A DNA stretch of 64,000 nucleotides from Amycolatopsis thermoflava N1165 (GCF_000473265.1 NZ_KI421511.1:7785314-7849313); one strand, 5' to 3'. Shown: positions 35,873 through 45,489, numbered from the stretch's first letter. Made by a program: numbers and translations. The notes: generated from the letters alone by a model not told the origin.

Positions 35873-36370
35873 TCACGCGCTCGGGGCCAGCATGCGCAGC
35901 AGGCGGTCGAACGGGCGCGCCGGACGCAGCCCGGGACCTTCGCTCAGCAGGGCCTCGAAGGCCGCGCCGACCTTGGCCACCTCGTCCACCGGCTCGTCCG
36001 GCTCGGCCAGCCCGGCCGCGATGGCGAGCATCGCCTGCTCGGCGCGGTGCGCGGCCTTCAGCGCCGGGTATTCGTCGCGATGGGCGGCGACGACCTGGTA
36101 CAACGCGCGGTTGCGCCGGACCGCGGCGGTCCAGGCGCGCTTGACGGCGTCCACGTGGTCGTTGTCGCTCTCGACCTGGGCGCGCAGGTGGCCGCTGAGC
36201 AGCTGGGTCCACCGGTAGTGCAGCGCGAGCATGAGGTTTTCGCGCGTGCCGAAGGCCTTCTCGGCACCGGGGATCTCGTCGAAGGGCAGCGGGTCCTGCG
36301 GGTCGCGGGCCGCCGCGGTCAGGACGGCGTCCAGGATGTCGCGCCGTCGGTAGAAGTCGTTCCAGCTCAC
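35873..36370 (-). CDS. protein of unknown function, TetR-linked
   Basis: I do not recognise this 165-residue protein. It looks wholly alpha-helical, with charged helices and no signal peptide or membrane segment. A segment YRWTQLLSGHLRAQVE and a repeated RRNRALYQVV/HRAEQAMLAI pattern may suggest a four-helix bundle. The GTG at 36370 was chosen because GGGGAGGACCC lies directly upstream. It is divergent from a TetR gene, and CATACC-N3-GGTATG operators lie between, so it is likely the main target of that regulator. Confidence 0.72.
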   Translation of the reverse strand: MSWNDFYRRRDILDAVLTAAARDPQDPLPFDEIPGAEKAFGTRENLMLALHYRWTQLLSGHLRAQVESDNDHVDAVKRAWTAAVRRNRALYQVVAAHRDEYPALKAAHRAEQAMLAIAAGLAEPDEPVDEVAKVGAAFEALLSEGPGLRPARPFDRLLRMLAPSA

Positions 36371-36415
36371 GGGTCCTCCCCAAGTTGTGACCCCGGCCAT
36401 ACTCTGGGTTTGAAG

Positions 36416-36461
36416 CATACCGTCGGTATGGTGCCGACACTGCGAACATACCACGGGTATG
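36416..36461. promoter_or_regulatory. paired TetR operators CATACC-N3-GGTATG
   Basis: Two copies, CATACCGTCGGTATG (36416-36430) and CATACCACGGGTATG (36447-36461), are centred 31 bases apart, three helical turns. A weaker third copy CATACTCTGGGTTTG is at 36398-36412. They fill the gap between the unknown gene and the TetR gene and would control both. Confidence 0.7.
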
Positions 36462-36499
36462 GAAACGGAAACCGGCGTAAGCTTGTGAGCGTGGTGACA

Positions 36500-37093
36500 A
36501 TGCGGTCCAGGCGTCTCGACTATTCGGAGTCCACGCGGTCGGCCCTGGTGAACAGTGCTGTGGAGCTGTTCACCAAACGGGGCTACGCCGGCACTTCGCT
36601 CGACGAGGTCGCCAAGCGCGCCCGGGTCACGAAAGGTGCCCTGTATCACCATTTCAGTGGAAAGCAGGCGCTCTTCGAAGCGGCGTTCGAGAAGGTGGAG
36701 AGCCGGGTTTTCGGGCGCCTGGAAGAGATCATGGGCGGCAGCGGCACGCCGTGGGAGCGGGCGCTGGCTGGGCTGCGGGAGTTCATCTCCAGCTGCCTCG
36801 ACCCGGCCTACCAGCGGATCGCGATCCACGAGGCGCCGGTGGTGATGGGCTGGGAGCGCTGGCGGGAGGCCGAGGACAGGGCGAGCTTCGGGCTGATCCG
36901 GTCGAGCCTGGAGGACCTGATCGAGGCGGGCGAGGTGGACGAGGTCCCGGTCGAGATCACCGCGCGGCTGCTGTTCGGGGCCCTGCACAGCGCGGCGACC
37001 GAGATCGCCAGCTCACCCGACCCGAAGAAGGTCGGCGCCCAGATCGAAGCGGTGATCGTGCAGCTGCTGCACCGCGTGCGCCGCACCGCCTAG
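36500..37093 (+). CDS. TetR-family transcriptional regulator
   Basis: A 197-residue regulator. The helix-turn-helix (TSLDEVAKRARVTKGALYHHF, about residues 32-52) is near the N terminus. A ligand-binding region follows with EAPVVMGWERWREAED, a segment shared by the TetR_C_33-like group. Possible starts are GTGs at 36485, 36491 and 36494 and the ATG at 36500; none has a strong ribosome site, so the start is uncertain. The operator pair upstream indicates autoregulation and control of the divergent unknown gene. Confidence 0.9.
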   Translation: MRSRRLDYSESTRSALVNSAVELFTKRGYAGTSLDEVAKRARVTKGALYHHFSGKQALFEAAFEKVESRVFGRLEEIMGGSGTPWERALAGLREFISSCLDPAYQRIAIHEAPVVMGWERWREAEDRASFGLIRSSLEDLIEAGEVDEVPVEITARLLFGALHSAATEIASSPDPKKVGAQIEAVIVQLLHRVRRTA

Positions 37094-37266
37094 CTTTTGA
37101 ACGATGCAGGCAGCCGGCACCGCCGCGGGTTCTCAGGCGGCCTCTCGCGAGGACAGCGCCGACGTGGTGAACCTGCGTTCATGAGGAGGCGATCCCACAG
37201 CGAGAGGTCGTCTGAGGTTCCGCTACCCGCACCGCCACGTAAGCCCGTTACCGGAGATTCCTTAGG

Positions 37267-38208
37267 GTGGAGACCGTGGACTTGAGGATCTTCACCGAAC
37301 CGCAGCAGGGCGCGAGCTACGACGATCTCCTGCGCGTCGCCAAGGCGACCGAGGACAACGGCTTCGACGCCTTCTTCCGTTCCGACCACTTCCTGAAGAT
37401 GGGCTCCGCCTCCGGGCTGCCCGGCCCGACCGACGCCTGGGTGACCCTCGGCGCGCTGGCCCGCGAGACCTCCCGCATCCGGCTGGGCACGCTGGTCACC
37501 GCCGCGACGTTCCGGCACCCGTCGGTGCTGGCGATCTCCGTGGCGCAGGTCGACCAGATGTCCGGCGGCCGCGTCGACTTCGGACTCGGTTCCGGCTGGT
37601 ACGACGCCGAGCACCAGGCCTACGGCATCCCGATGCCGGAGATCAAGGAGCGCTTCGACCTCTACGCCGAGCAGCTGGAGATCATCACCGGCCTGTGGGA
37701 GACCCCCGAGGGCGAGACGTTCTCCTTCGACGGCAAGCACTACCAGCTCGCCGACGCGCCCGCGCTGCCCAAGCCGGCCCAGTCGCCGCGCCCGCCGGTG
37801 ATCATCGGCGGTGGCGGCAAGAAGCGCACCCCGGCGCTCGCGGCCCGCTTCGCCGACGAGTTCAACGCCGCGTTCGTCGACGCCGCCACCGCCGCCACCC
37901 AGTTCGAGCGCGTGGACGCCGCGTGCCGCGAGATCGGCCGCGACCCGAAGGCGGTCATCCGCTCCGCGGCCCAGGTGGTGGCGGTCGGCAAGGACGACGC
38001 CGAGTTCGCCCGCCGCGCCGCCGCGATCGGCCGCGAGACCGACGAGGTGAAGCAGAACGGCCTGGCAGGCACCGTGGACGAGGTGGTCGACAAGATCGGC
38101 CGCTACCGCGAGGCCACCGGCGTCACCCGCCTCTACCTGCAGGTGCTGGACCTGTCCGACCTGGACCACCTCGAGCTGATCGCCTCGAAGGTCGCCCCGC
38201 AGCTGTGA
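37267..38208 (+). CDS. LLM-class F420-dependent oxidoreductase
   Basis: A 313-residue luciferase-like TIM-barrel enzyme, similar to the Rv1855c-type family of F420 users. It has FDAFFRSDHF, IRLGTLVTAATFRHP, GRVDFGLGSGWYDAEH and VIIGGGGKKRTPALAA, the cofactor-site segments. The GTG at 37267 is used; a GTG at 37276 is a close alternative, and neither has a good ribosome site, so the message may be nearly leaderless. The 173-base gap 37094-37266 contains only a short inverted repeat (CCTCTCGC at 37141-37148 and GCGAGAGG at 37200-37207). The substrate is unknown. Confidence 0.9.
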   Translation: METVDLRIFTEPQQGASYDDLLRVAKATEDNGFDAFFRSDHFLKMGSASGLPGPTDAWVTLGALARETSRIRLGTLVTAATFRHPSVLAISVAQVDQMSGGRVDFGLGSGWYDAEHQAYGIPMPEIKERFDLYAEQLEIITGLWETPEGETFSFDGKHYQLADAPALPKPAQSPRPPVIIGGGGKKRTPALAARFADEFNAAFVDAATAATQFERVDAACREIGRDPKAVIRSAAQVVAVGKDDAEFARRAAAIGRETDEVKQNGLAGTVDEVVDKIGRYREATGVTRLYLQVLDLSDLDHLELIASKVAPQL

Positions 38209-38236
38209 CCGCGCGTCCTCCGGTCCTGGGCTCGGC

Positions 38237-38980
38237 TCAGGGCCGGAGGGCGAACGTCACGCCCGGCGCCGAGGGCGCCGAATCCTCGCGGCGCAGCCAC
38301 CGGTCGTCCGACACCGCCAGCTCGCCGTCCAGCGCGGCCAGCACGGCGTCGCGGGCCAGGGGGAGCGCCTCGGCGACCGGGACGTCCCGCTCCAGCTCGA
38401 ACGACAGCGACGTCACGCCGGCGTCCCGGATCCCGCACGGCACGATCTTGTCGAACGCCGTCAGGTCCGCGTTGCAGTTCAGCTCGAAGCCGTGCATCGT
38501 CACGCCGCGCTGCACGCGGATGCCGATCGCCGCGATCTTGCGCTCCGGGCCGCGCTCGTCGGCGGGCACCCACACGCCGCTGCGGCCCTCGACCCGCCCG
38601 GTGTAGACGCCGAACTGGTCGCACACCCGGATCAGCGCCTCCTCCAGGCGCCGCACGTAGTGCACGACGTCGATCGGGTCACCCAGCTTGACGATGGGGT
38701 AGCCGACCAGCTGTCCCGGCCCGTGCCAGGTGATCTTCCCGCCCCGGTCGACGTCGATCACCGGCGTGCCGTCGGTCGGCCGGTCGGCGTCCTCGGTGCG
38801 CTTGCCCGCGGTGTAGACCGACGGGTGCTCCAGCAGCAGGAGTGTGTCCGGGGCCTCCGAGCAGTCCGCCCGCGCGTTCACCAGCTCCCGCTGCAACTCC
38901 CAGGCTTGCAGGTAGTCGATGGTGCCGATGTTCTTGACGGTGACGGGGGTGCTGGCGGCGCGGCAGGACTTGGGACTCAC
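38237..38980 (-). CDS. lipB: lipoyl(octanoyl) transferase
   Basis: A 247-residue enzyme that moves octanoate from acyl carrier protein to lipoyl domains. [18 protein letters not shown] and [15 protein letters not shown] are present, as is FDKIVPCGI with the acyl-binding Cys and the paired Lys in DK. The length is normal. The GTG start at 38980 lies ten bases after the PAP2 gene stop, so lipB is at the end of a leftward run with the epimerase and PAP2 genes. Its partner lipA lies 3.4 kb further left. Confidence 0.96.
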   Translation of the reverse strand: MSPKSCRAASTPVTVKNIGTIDYLQAWELQRELVNARADCSEAPDTLLLLEHPSVYTAGKRTEDADRPTDGTPVIDVDRGGKITWHGPGQLVGYPIVKLGDPIDVVHYVRRLEEALIRVCDQFGVYTGRVEGRSGVWVPADERGPERKIAAIGIRVQRGVTMHGFELNCNADLTAFDKIVPCGIRDAGVTSLSFELERDVPVAEALPLARDAVLAALDGELAVSDDRWLRREDSAPSAPGVTFALRP

Positions 38981-38990
38981 GACTGGCAGG

Positions 38991-39623
38991 TTACGCCGAC
39001 CGCGGCGCCGAGGGCACGGGCTGTGGCGGTAACAACCGCACCGCCCACCCCGTGAGAAAACCCACGCCGAGCACGCCGAGCACGGCGCCGACGGTGTCGC
39101 TGACCCAGTGCACCCCGAGTATCACCCGGCTCGCCGCGCACAGCACCGTCGCGACCGAGAAGAACACCACGACCCACTTCGTCAGCTTCGGCGCGAGCCA
39201 CAGGCACAGCAGCGCCGCCGCGAGCCCGGTGCTGGAGATCGACACCACGTGGCCGCTGGGGTAGCTGAACTCCGGGTACTCGCGGGGCCGGTCGCGCACG
39301 AACAGCGGTTTGAAGACCACGCTCACCAGCCGGGTGGCGGCGAGCACGGCCAGCACCCGCAGCGCCACGCCCGCCTGGTACCGCATGCCGCGCCACAGGC
39401 ACACGACGATCCCGACCGCGAGCGCGATCGCGAAGATCGCGGGCACGACCGGTCCGAACGCGTCGCTGACCACCTGCGCCACCCGTCCCGGCGTGCCGCG
39501 CCACCAGCCCTGCACCAGGCCGGCTACGGCCAGATCGACGGCGTACGGCGGCCGCGCCACCGCCACGCCCAGCCCGAGGAACAGGACGAAGAACGCGCCG
39601 CCGAGCGGAAGCCACCTGGTCAA
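38991..39623 (-). CDS. PAP2-family phosphatase
   Basis: A 210-residue membrane phosphatase with about six helices. The three catalytic motifs are present: [16 protein letters not shown] and [12 protein letters not shown], the His residues being catalytic. Such proteins dephosphorylate phosphatidic acid or isoprenyl diphosphates at the membrane. The best start is a TTG at 39623 overlapping the stop of the epimerase gene (TTGA); no ATG or GTG exists near it in frame. It lies between the epimerase gene and lipB, and co-transcription is likely. Confidence 0.85.
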   Translation of the reverse strand: MTRWLPLGGAFFVLFLGLGVAVARPPYAVDLAVAGLVQGWWRGTPGRVAQVVSDAFGPVVPAIFAIALAVGIVVCLWRGMRYQAGVALRVLAVLAATRLVSVVFKPLFVRDRPREYPEFSYPSGHVVSISSTGLAAALLCLWLAPKLTKWVVVFFSVATVLCAASRVILGVHWVSDTVGAVLGVLGVGFLTGWAVRLLPPQPVPSAPRSA

Positions 39624-40498
39624 AGGGCGACCGCCAATGCGCCCTCGAGGTCGGTGTGCACGAACGTGAACCCGGCCTTCTCCAGCACCGCAGGCACCGC
39701 CCGCTGCGAGATCAGCGCCATCTCGTCGGCCACCTCGCCGAGCGCCGCCCGCAACGCGAACCCGGGCGCCCACCACGGGGCGGGCCGCCGCAGCACGTGC
39801 CCCATCGCGCGGGTGAACTCGGCGTTGGTCGCCGGCTCCGGGTTGCACACGTTCACCGGGCCGGACAGCGTCTCGTGCTCGATCAGGAACCGCATCGCGG
39901 ACACGTGGTCGCGCAGGCTGATCCACGGCATGTACTGCTTGCCGTCACCCAGCTTGCCGCCGAGGCCGAGCCAGAACAGCGGCTTGAGCGGCCCGAGCAG
40001 GCCCTCCTTGGACAGCACCAGACCGGTGCGCAGGTTCACCACGCGCGAGCCCGCCTCCGTCGCAGGCGCGGCCGCCGCCTCCCACGCCTCGCACAGCTCG
40101 GCCAGGAACCCCTGACCCCGTGGCGCGGTCTCGGTCACCACGGTGTCGCCGGTGTCGCCGTAGTAGCCGATCCCGGAGGCGTTGACGAGGGTCGGGATGC
40201 GGTACTCCGCGACGGCCTCGGCCAGCACCTCGGTGGGCTCGATCCGGCTGTCGCGGATCATCTGCTTGCGGGCCGCGCTCCACCGCAGCCCCATCGGCGA
40301 GCCGCACAGGTTGACGACGGTGGTGACGTCTTCGAACGCGCGGTCGTCGATCCGGCCCGCGGGCGGGTCCCACGAGTGCTCGTCGGCGGCCCTGGCCGGA
40401 CGCCGTACCAGCCGGCGCACGTCGTGCCCCGAGTCGCGCAGCGTGGCGACGAGCGCCGAGCCGAGTAGCCCGCTGGATCCGGCGATCAGTACTCGCAT
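39620..40498 (-). CDS. TIGR01777-family NAD-dependent epimerase/dehydratase
   Basis: A 292-residue extended-SDR protein of the YfcH-like family. GSSGLLGSAL is the nucleotide site, VVNLCGSPMGLRWS follows, and NASGIGYYGD and LFWLGLGGKLGDGKQYMPWI are near-signature blocks. The reaction is not known. The M. tuberculosis counterpart (Rv2216) sits between dlaT and lipB, as here, so the link to lipoate is conserved. The ATG at 40498 is used. It overlaps the PAP2 start. Confidence 0.93.
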   Translation of the reverse strand: MRVLIAGSSGLLGSALVATLRDSGHDVRRLVRRPARAADEHSWDPPAGRIDDRAFEDVTTVVNLCGSPMGLRWSAARKQMIRDSRIEPTEVLAEAVAEYRIPTLVNASGIGYYGDTGDTVVTETAPRGQGFLAELCEAWEAAAAPATEAGSRVVNLRTGLVLSKEGLLGPLKPLFWLGLGGKLGDGKQYMPWISLRDHVSAMRFLIEHETLSGPVNVCNPEPATNAEFTRAMGHVLRRPAPWWAPGFALRAALGEVADEMALISQRAVPAVLEKAGFTFVHTDLEGALAVAL

Positions 40499-40539
40499 AC
40501 CCCGATCGTTGCTCACGCCGCCGTTTCGCGCACGTTCCC

Positions 40540-40992
40540 TCACCGCAGTTGCCCGGCGACGTCGGCGGCCGCGGTCAGCAACACGAGCACGGGGATCGTT
40601 GCGCGGGCGGGCAACCGGTAGCTGCCGCGCTTGTCCGGCTCGACGATCCCGGCGCCGGTCAACGCTTTGAGGTGGTGGTACAGCTGCCCGGTCGAGCCGA
40701 GCCCGGCGGCCTCCTGCAGCGCGGCGGCAGGCTGCGACCCGCGCGCGGCCAGCGCCCGCACGATCGCCAGGCGCGCCGGATTGCCCAGCGCCGCCAGCAC
40801 TTCCGCGCGGGGACCGTCGTCGAGGGCCAGCGCGCGGGCCGGGGTCACGGTGATCTCCCACTCGAGTTCGAGGGGCTCCTCGGTGCGGCCGCGGTAACCG
40901 ACCATCCCCGTCCCGTCCGCCCTGGCGCCGCTTTCCAGCGCGGCCACCCGGCGTTCCAGGTCCGCCAGACGGTTGAGCACGTCGTCGTTCAC
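40540..40992 (-). CDS. ArsR-family winged-helix regulator
   Basis: A 150-residue DNA-binding protein. A short coiled-coil lead (LNRLADLERRVAALES) comes first. The winged helix has EVLAALGNPARLAIVRALA and STGQLYHHLKALTGAGIVE. A C-terminal hydrophobic helix (ATIPVLVLLTAAADVAG) is unusual for this family. There is no metal-binding ELCVCD motif, so it probably senses something else. The GTG at 40992 starts 16 bases after the beta-lactamase stop, so it is likely co-transcribed with that gene and may act on the palindrome at 42100-42115. Confidence 0.85.
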   Translation of the reverse strand: MNDDVLNRLADLERRVAALESGARADGTGMVGYRGRTEEPLELEWEITVTPARALALDDGPRAEVLAALGNPARLAIVRALAARGSQPAAALQEAAGLGSTGQLYHHLKALTGAGIVEPDKRGSYRLPARATIPVLVLLTAAADVAGQLR

Positions 40993-41008
40993 GGACCCAG
41001 CATGACGG

Positions 41009-42079
41009 TCAGCCGCGCAGCGCCCGCACGAGCCCGTCGAAACCCTCCCGCGTGGACAGTGCGGCGAGCCCGGCGCGCAGGAACGGCCCCTGGTTGGCGA
41101 AATCCGCGTCGGCCACGTCGTCGAGCAGGAGCGCGAGGCTCGCGGCGCGTCCGTCCGGCCACCGCACGGTCATCCCGGTGGCCAGCACTCGCGGCAGGCT
41201 GCCGCCCTTGAACGCGACCGCGGCGGCGCCGGGCGGGACGAGCGCGGCGAACGGCTCTTCCAGGTGGCGCCGCACGACGGTCTCGCCGAAGCGGCCGGCC
41301 GCGAGCGCCCGGTGCATCGCGAACAGCCCGGCCGCGCTCCCACGCCCGTGCCCGCGCGTCCAGGCCACCTGGGCCTCGGCGCCCGGCGGGGTCTGGAAGC
41401 GGGCGAGCACCTCGTCCCGGAACGCCGGCTCGGTGGCGAACCGGCGCGCCAGCCGGTCGCCCGCGCCGGGCCGCAGCGCGGGGGAGCGCGGGAGGAACTC
41501 GGGGAACAGCAGCAGGAGCACCTCGCCGCAGAACGACCGGAGGTCGGGCCGGAGCCAGCCGCCGCGGGCGGCCGCCGCGGTCAGGGCCTGGTCGCCGAGG
41601 CGGTGGCGCAGGTAGTCGGCCGCGGAGTTGTCGCTGAAGACGATCATCGCGCGCGCCAGCCGATCCAGCGGGACCGTCGCGTCCGGGGCGAGCGCGTTGC
41701 CCCGGTCGGTGTGCGGGATGCCGAGTTCCTGGAGCGCGAACAGGTGCGCGCCGCCGTCGCCGCCGAACGGGTAGAACGCCTCCCAGTCGCCGAGCCGCAC
41801 CGGCTCGTCCGGGTCCAGACCGCGCTCGACCGCGGTGGCGTAGGCGGCGAGGTGCACGACCTTGATCGTGGACGCCAGGATCTGCGGGGCGTGCGGCCGG
41901 TGCGCCACCCGGCGTCCGTCGGCGTCCACGGCCAGCGCGCCGACCCGGTCGCGGTGCCGGGCGATCCAGTCGAACCAGCCCTGCGGGGTGGACGTGTCGG
42001 CGACCGCGGTCGCGGGCACGGCGAGCGTGGCCACGCCGGCGAGCGCCGCGGAGCCGAGCAGAGTGCGCCGGGAAAGCAC
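41009..42079 (-). CDS. Tat-exported class A beta-lactamase-like protein
   Basis: A 356-residue serine hydrolase. SRRTLLGSAALAG at the start is a twin-arginine signal with cleavage near AVA. The active-site Ser is in STIK, the second motif is SDN and the third is KGG, all with normal order. This matches actinomycete class A beta-lactamases, which open the beta-lactam ring outside the cell. A weak or PBP-like role cannot be excluded because the Glu166-type loop cannot be placed with certainty. The GTG start at 42079 has GGAGGAGG upstream. A 16-bp palindrome lies 21 bases upstream of the start. Confidence 0.87.
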   Translation of the reverse strand: MLSRRTLLGSAALAGVATLAVPATAVADTSTPQGWFDWIARHRDRVGALAVDADGRRVAHRPHAPQILASTIKVVHLAAYATAVERGLDPDEPVRLGDWEAFYPFGGDGGAHLFALQELGIPHTDRGNALAPDATVPLDRLARAMIVFSDNSAADYLRHRLGDQALTAAAARGGWLRPDLRSFCGEVLLLLFPEFLPRSPALRPGAGDRLARRFATEPAFRDEVLARFQTPPGAEAQVAWTRGHGRGSAAGLFAMHRALAAGRFGETVVRRHLEEPFAALVPPGAAAVAFKGGSLPRVLATGMTVRWPDGRAASLALLLDDVADADFANQGPFLRAGLAALSTREGFDGLVRALRG

Positions 42080-42099
42080 GAAGACCCCCTCCTCCAGTT

Positions 42100-42115
42100 T
42101 TCCGTAATTACGGAA
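42100..42115. promoter_or_regulatory. 16-bp perfect palindromic operator
   Basis: TTCCGTAATTACGGAA is a perfect palindrome in the 66-base gap between sucB and the beta-lactamase gene. It covers the region expected for the beta-lactamase promoter. Its AT-rich core stands out in this GC-rich DNA. Confidence 0.65.
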
Positions 42116-42145
42116 TACCGGCGGAGGGGGTCTCCGGTCAAGCGG

Positions 42146-43936
42146 CTACAGACCCAGCTCGTCCTCGAAGTGGCCCTCTTCCAGGCGGTTCTTGATCGTG
42201 GTCAGGAACCGGCCCGCGTCCGCGCCGTCGATCAGGCGGTGGTCGTAGGTCAGGGCCAGGTAGGCCATCGACCGGATGGCGATGGTGTCCTGCCCGTCCG
42301 CGTCGGTGACCACGACCGGCCGCTTCACCACCGCGCCGACGCCCAGGATCCCGGACTGCGGCTGGTTGATGATCGGCGTGTCGAACAGGGCGCCGTTGCT
42401 GCCCAGGTTGGTCACCGTGAAGGTGCCGCCCGACAGCTCGTCCGGCTTGATCTTGTTCGCGCGGGTGCGGGCCGCGACGTCCGCGATCGCCCGGGCCAGG
42501 CCCGCCAGGTTCAGCTCGCCAGCCTTGTGGATGACCGGGGAGATCAGGCCCTTCTCGGTGTCCACCGCGACGGCGAGGTGCTCCTCGCCGAAGTAGGTGA
42601 TCTCCTTCTTCTCCTCGTCCAGGTAGGCGTTGATGTTCGGGTGCTGCTTGAGCGCCTCGACCGTCGCCTTCGCGAAGAACGGCAGGAAGGTGAGCTTCAC
42701 GCCCTCCCGCTCCTGGAAGGCGGCCTTCGCCTGCTGACGCAGCCGGGCGATCTTGGTGACGTCCACCTCGAACACCTGGGTGAGCTGCGCCGAGGTCTGC
42801 AGCGACTCGCGGGTGCGCTGCGCGATGACCTGGCGGATCCGGCTCGCCTTCTGCGTGGTGCCACGCAGTGCGGCCAGCTCCGGCGACGGGGCAGCCGGGG
42901 CCTTGGCGGCGGGGGCGCTCGGCGCGGCGGCCGGGGCCTGCGCGGCGGGCGCCTGGGCGGCCGGAGCGCTCTGCTTCTGCTTCGCCTCGGCCGCCGCCAG
43001 CACGTCCTGCTTGCGGATGCGGCCGCCGACACCACTGCCGGTCACCGACGCCAGGTCGATGCCGTGCTCGGTGGCGAGCTTGCGCACCAGCGGAGTGACG
43101 TACGGGCCGCTGCCGTTGCCGTCGCTCGCGGCCGGGGCGGCCTGCGGCTGCGGAGCCGGCTGCTGCGGCGCGGGCTGCTGGGGGGCCGGCTGCTGGGGAG
43201 CCTGCTGCGGAGCGGGCGCCTGCGCGGCCGGGGTGGGCTCGGGCTTCGGTTCCGGCTTCGGCTCGGCCTTGGGCTCCGGCGCCTTCGGCTGCTCCTGCTG
43301 CTCGGCGGGCGCGGCGCTCGCGTCGCCGATGATGGCGAGCGTGCCGCCGACCTCGACGGTCTCGTCCTCACCGACGCTGATCTCCAGCAGCGTGCCCGCG
43401 ATTGGCGACGGGACCTCGGTGTCGACCTTGTCGGTCGAGATCTCCAGCAGCGGCTCGTCCACCTCGACCGTGTCGCCGACCGACTTCAGCCAGCGGGTGA
43501 CGGTGCCCTCGGTGACGCTCTCGCCCAGCTCGGGCAGCGTGACCGGCGTGCCCTGAGCGGAACCGCTCGGCGCGGGCTGCGCCTCCGGGGCGGACTGCTG
43601 CTGCGGCGCGGACTGCTCCGGCTCGGGCTCGGGCTCCGGCTCGGGCTGGGCCTGCTGCGCGGGCGCCTGCTCCTGCGCGGGGGCGGAACCGCCGCCGGAA
43701 CCGTCGTCGATCACGGCGAGCTCGCCGCCGACCTCGACGGTCTCGTCCTCCTGGGCGACGATCTTCTGCAGCGTGCCTGCGACCGGCGACGGGACCTCGG
43801 TGTCGACCTTGTCGGTCGAGATCTCCAGCAACGGCTCGTCGACCGCGACCGTGTCACCCTCCTGCTTGAGCCAGCGGGTGACGGTGCCCTCGGTAACGCT
43901 CTCCCCGAGCTCCGGCAGTGTGACGGAGAAGGCCAT
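42146..43936 (-). CDS. sucB: dihydrolipoamide acyltransferase (E2) with two lipoyl domains
   Basis: A 596-residue E2 protein. Two lipoyl domains (about residues 2-76 and 122-196) each carry [14 protein letters not shown] with the lipoylated Lys. Linkers are Ala/Pro/Gln/Glu-rich, with PAPQQ and EPEP repeats. A peripheral-subunit-binding domain ([20 protein letters not shown]) and the catalytic domain with [15 protein letters not shown] follow. In actinobacteria this E2 (DlaT) serves pyruvate dehydrogenase and is related to the 2-oxoglutarate complex. It lies 41 bases after lpd on the same strand. The lipB and lipA products lipoylate it. Confidence 0.96.
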   Translation of the reverse strand: MAFSVTLPELGESVTEGTVTRWLKQEGDTVAVDEPLLEISTDKVDTEVPSPVAGTLQKIVAQEDETVEVGGELAVIDDGSGGGSAPAQEQAPAQQAQPEPEPEPEPEQSAPQQQSAPEAQPAPSGSAQGTPVTLPELGESVTEGTVTRWLKSVGDTVEVDEPLLEISTDKVDTEVPSPIAGTLLEISVGEDETVEVGGTLAIIGDASAAPAEQQEQPKAPEPKAEPKPEPKPEPTPAAQAPAPQQAPQQPAPQQPAPQQPAPQPQAAPAASDGNGSGPYVTPLVRKLATEHGIDLASVTGSGVGGRIRKQDVLAAAEAKQKQSAPAAQAPAAQAPAAAPSAPAAKAPAAPSPELAALRGTTQKASRIRQVIAQRTRESLQTSAQLTQVFEVDVTKIARLRQQAKAAFQEREGVKLTFLPFFAKATVEALKQHPNINAYLDEEKKEITYFGEEHLAVAVDTEKGLISPVIHKAGELNLAGLARAIADVAARTRANKIKPDELSGGTFTVTNLGSNGALFDTPIINQPQSGILGVGAVVKRPVVVTDADGQDTIAIRSMAYLALTYDHRLIDGADAGRFLTTIKNRLEEGHFEDELGL

Positions 43937-43977
43937 CGTGAATTGACTCCCTTGAATCTTTGTCGGCTGCGGTCCGG

Positions 43978-45351
43978 TCAGCTGTGCACGTGCAGTGGCT
44001 TGCCGGCCAGGGCAAGGTGTGCTTCGCCGAGGGCCTCGGTCTGGGTCGGGTGGGCGTGGATCAGCGGAGCGACGTCCTCCGGGAAGGCCTCCCAGTTGTA
44101 GATCAGCTGGGCTTCGCCGATCAGTTCGCCGACCCGGTCCCCGACCAGGTGCAGGCCGACGACCGGCCCGTCCGGCGCCTTGATCACCTTGATCGCGCCG
44201 GAAGTCTTGAGGATCTGGCTCTTGCCGTTGCCGGCCAGGTCGTACGTGAAGGTCTGCACGTCCGAGCCGTAGCGCTCCTTGGCAGCCGCCTCGCTCAGGC
44301 CGACGGAAGCGACCTCGGGGTGGCTGTAGGTGACGCGCGGGATGCCGGCCTCGTCGATCGCCTTCGGCTCCAGGCCGGCGATCTCCTCGGCGACGAAGAT
44401 GCCCTGGGCGAAGCCGCGGTGCGCGAGCTGCAGGCCGGGGACGATGTCGCCGACGGCGTAGACGTTCGGCAGGTTGGTGCGCAGGCGCTCGTCGGTGATG
44501 ACGAACCCGCGCTCCATCCGGACGCCGGCCTCCTCGTAGCCGTGGCCCGCGGTGTTGGGGCCGCGGCCGACGGCGACCAGCAGCAGGTCGGCCTCCAGCG
44601 TCTCACCGGACTCCAGGGACACGGTCACGCCGTTGTCGTCCTGCTTGGCGCCGGTGAACTTCACGCCGGTCTTGAAGTTGATCTTGCGACGGCGGAACGC
44701 CCGCTCGAGCTGCTTGCTGGCGAACTCGTCCTCGGCCGGGACCAGCCGCGGCAGCGCCTCGACGATCGTCACGTCCACGCCGAAGGAGGCCCACACGCTG
44801 GCGAACTCGACGCCGATGACGCCGCCGCCGAGCACGACGACCTTCTCCGGGATCCAGTCCAGGGTCAGCGCCTCGTCGCTGGCGATGATCCGGCCGCCCA
44901 GCTCCAGGCCCGGCAGGGTCTTCGAGTACGAGCCGGTGGCCAGGACCAGGTTCTTGCCCGTGTACCGGGTGCCGTCGACCTCGACCGTGGTGCCGCCGAC
45001 GAACGTGCCGGTGCCCTCGACGACGGTCACCTTGTGGGCCTTGGCCAGGCCCTGCAGCCCCTTGTAGAGGCGGCTGATGACGCCGTCCTTGTACTTGTGG
45101 ACGCCGGCGATGTCGACGCCCTCCAGGGTGGTCTTCACGCCGAACTGCTCGCCCTCGCGGGCGGTGTCGGCGACTTCGGCCGCGTGGAGCAGGGCCTTGG
45201 TCGGGATGCAGCCGCGATGCAGGCACGTCCCGCCCAGCTTGTCCTTCTCGATCAGGATGACGGACTGGCCCAGCTCCGCGGCGCGGAAGGCCGCGGCGTA
45301 GCCGCCGGATCCGCCACCGAGGATCACCAGGTCGGCGCCAGCGTCGCTCAC
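43978..45351 (-). CDS. lpdA: dihydrolipoyl dehydrogenase (E3)
   Basis: A 457-residue flavoprotein that reoxidises dihydrolipoamide using NAD. It has [17 protein letters not shown] (FAD), the redox pair in [32 protein letters not shown] (NAD), YAVGDIV and the C-terminal [14 protein letters not shown] with the catalytic His-Glu pair. The GTG at 45351 is preferred because GAGGAG lies 8-13 bases upstream. It leads the lpd-sucB operon. A 10-bp palindrome ACTACGTAGT lies at 45396-45405 upstream. Confidence 0.97.
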   Translation of the reverse strand: MSDAGADLVILGGGSGGYAAAFRAAELGQSVILIEKDKLGGTCLHRGCIPTKALLHAAEVADTAREGEQFGVKTTLEGVDIAGVHKYKDGVISRLYKGLQGLAKAHKVTVVEGTGTFVGGTTVEVDGTRYTGKNLVLATGSYSKTLPGLELGGRIIASDEALTLDWIPEKVVVLGGGVIGVEFASVWASFGVDVTIVEALPRLVPAEDEFASKQLERAFRRRKINFKTGVKFTGAKQDDNGVTVSLESGETLEADLLLVAVGRGPNTAGHGYEEAGVRMERGFVITDERLRTNLPNVYAVGDIVPGLQLAHRGFAQGIFVAEEIAGLEPKAIDEAGIPRVTYSHPEVASVGLSEAAAKERYGSDVQTFTYDLAGNGKSQILKTSGAIKVIKAPDGPVVGLHLVGDRVGELIGEAQLIYNWEAFPEDVAPLIHAHPTQTEALGEAHLALAGKPLHVHS

Positions 45352-45489
45352 GTCGTTTACTCCTCGTTTTACGTCCAAACCCTCATCATCTTGTCACTAC
45401 GTAGTCCGGCCCTGCGAGGTAGCCGGGTGTGTTAATCGGCGCACTTCTGATCCCCGGGATAATGGCGGGGGAGGGCAGGCGGAGATGAG

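Noticed and set aside
43140-43215. Short direct repeats in DNA
   Set aside because: They encode the repeated PAPQQ linker of the E2 protein and need no separate explanation.
41264-44101. 945-codon plus-strand frame opposite sucB
   Set aside because: The Arg/Gly/Leu repeats in it are the complement of the Ala/Pro/Gln linkers of the E2 protein.
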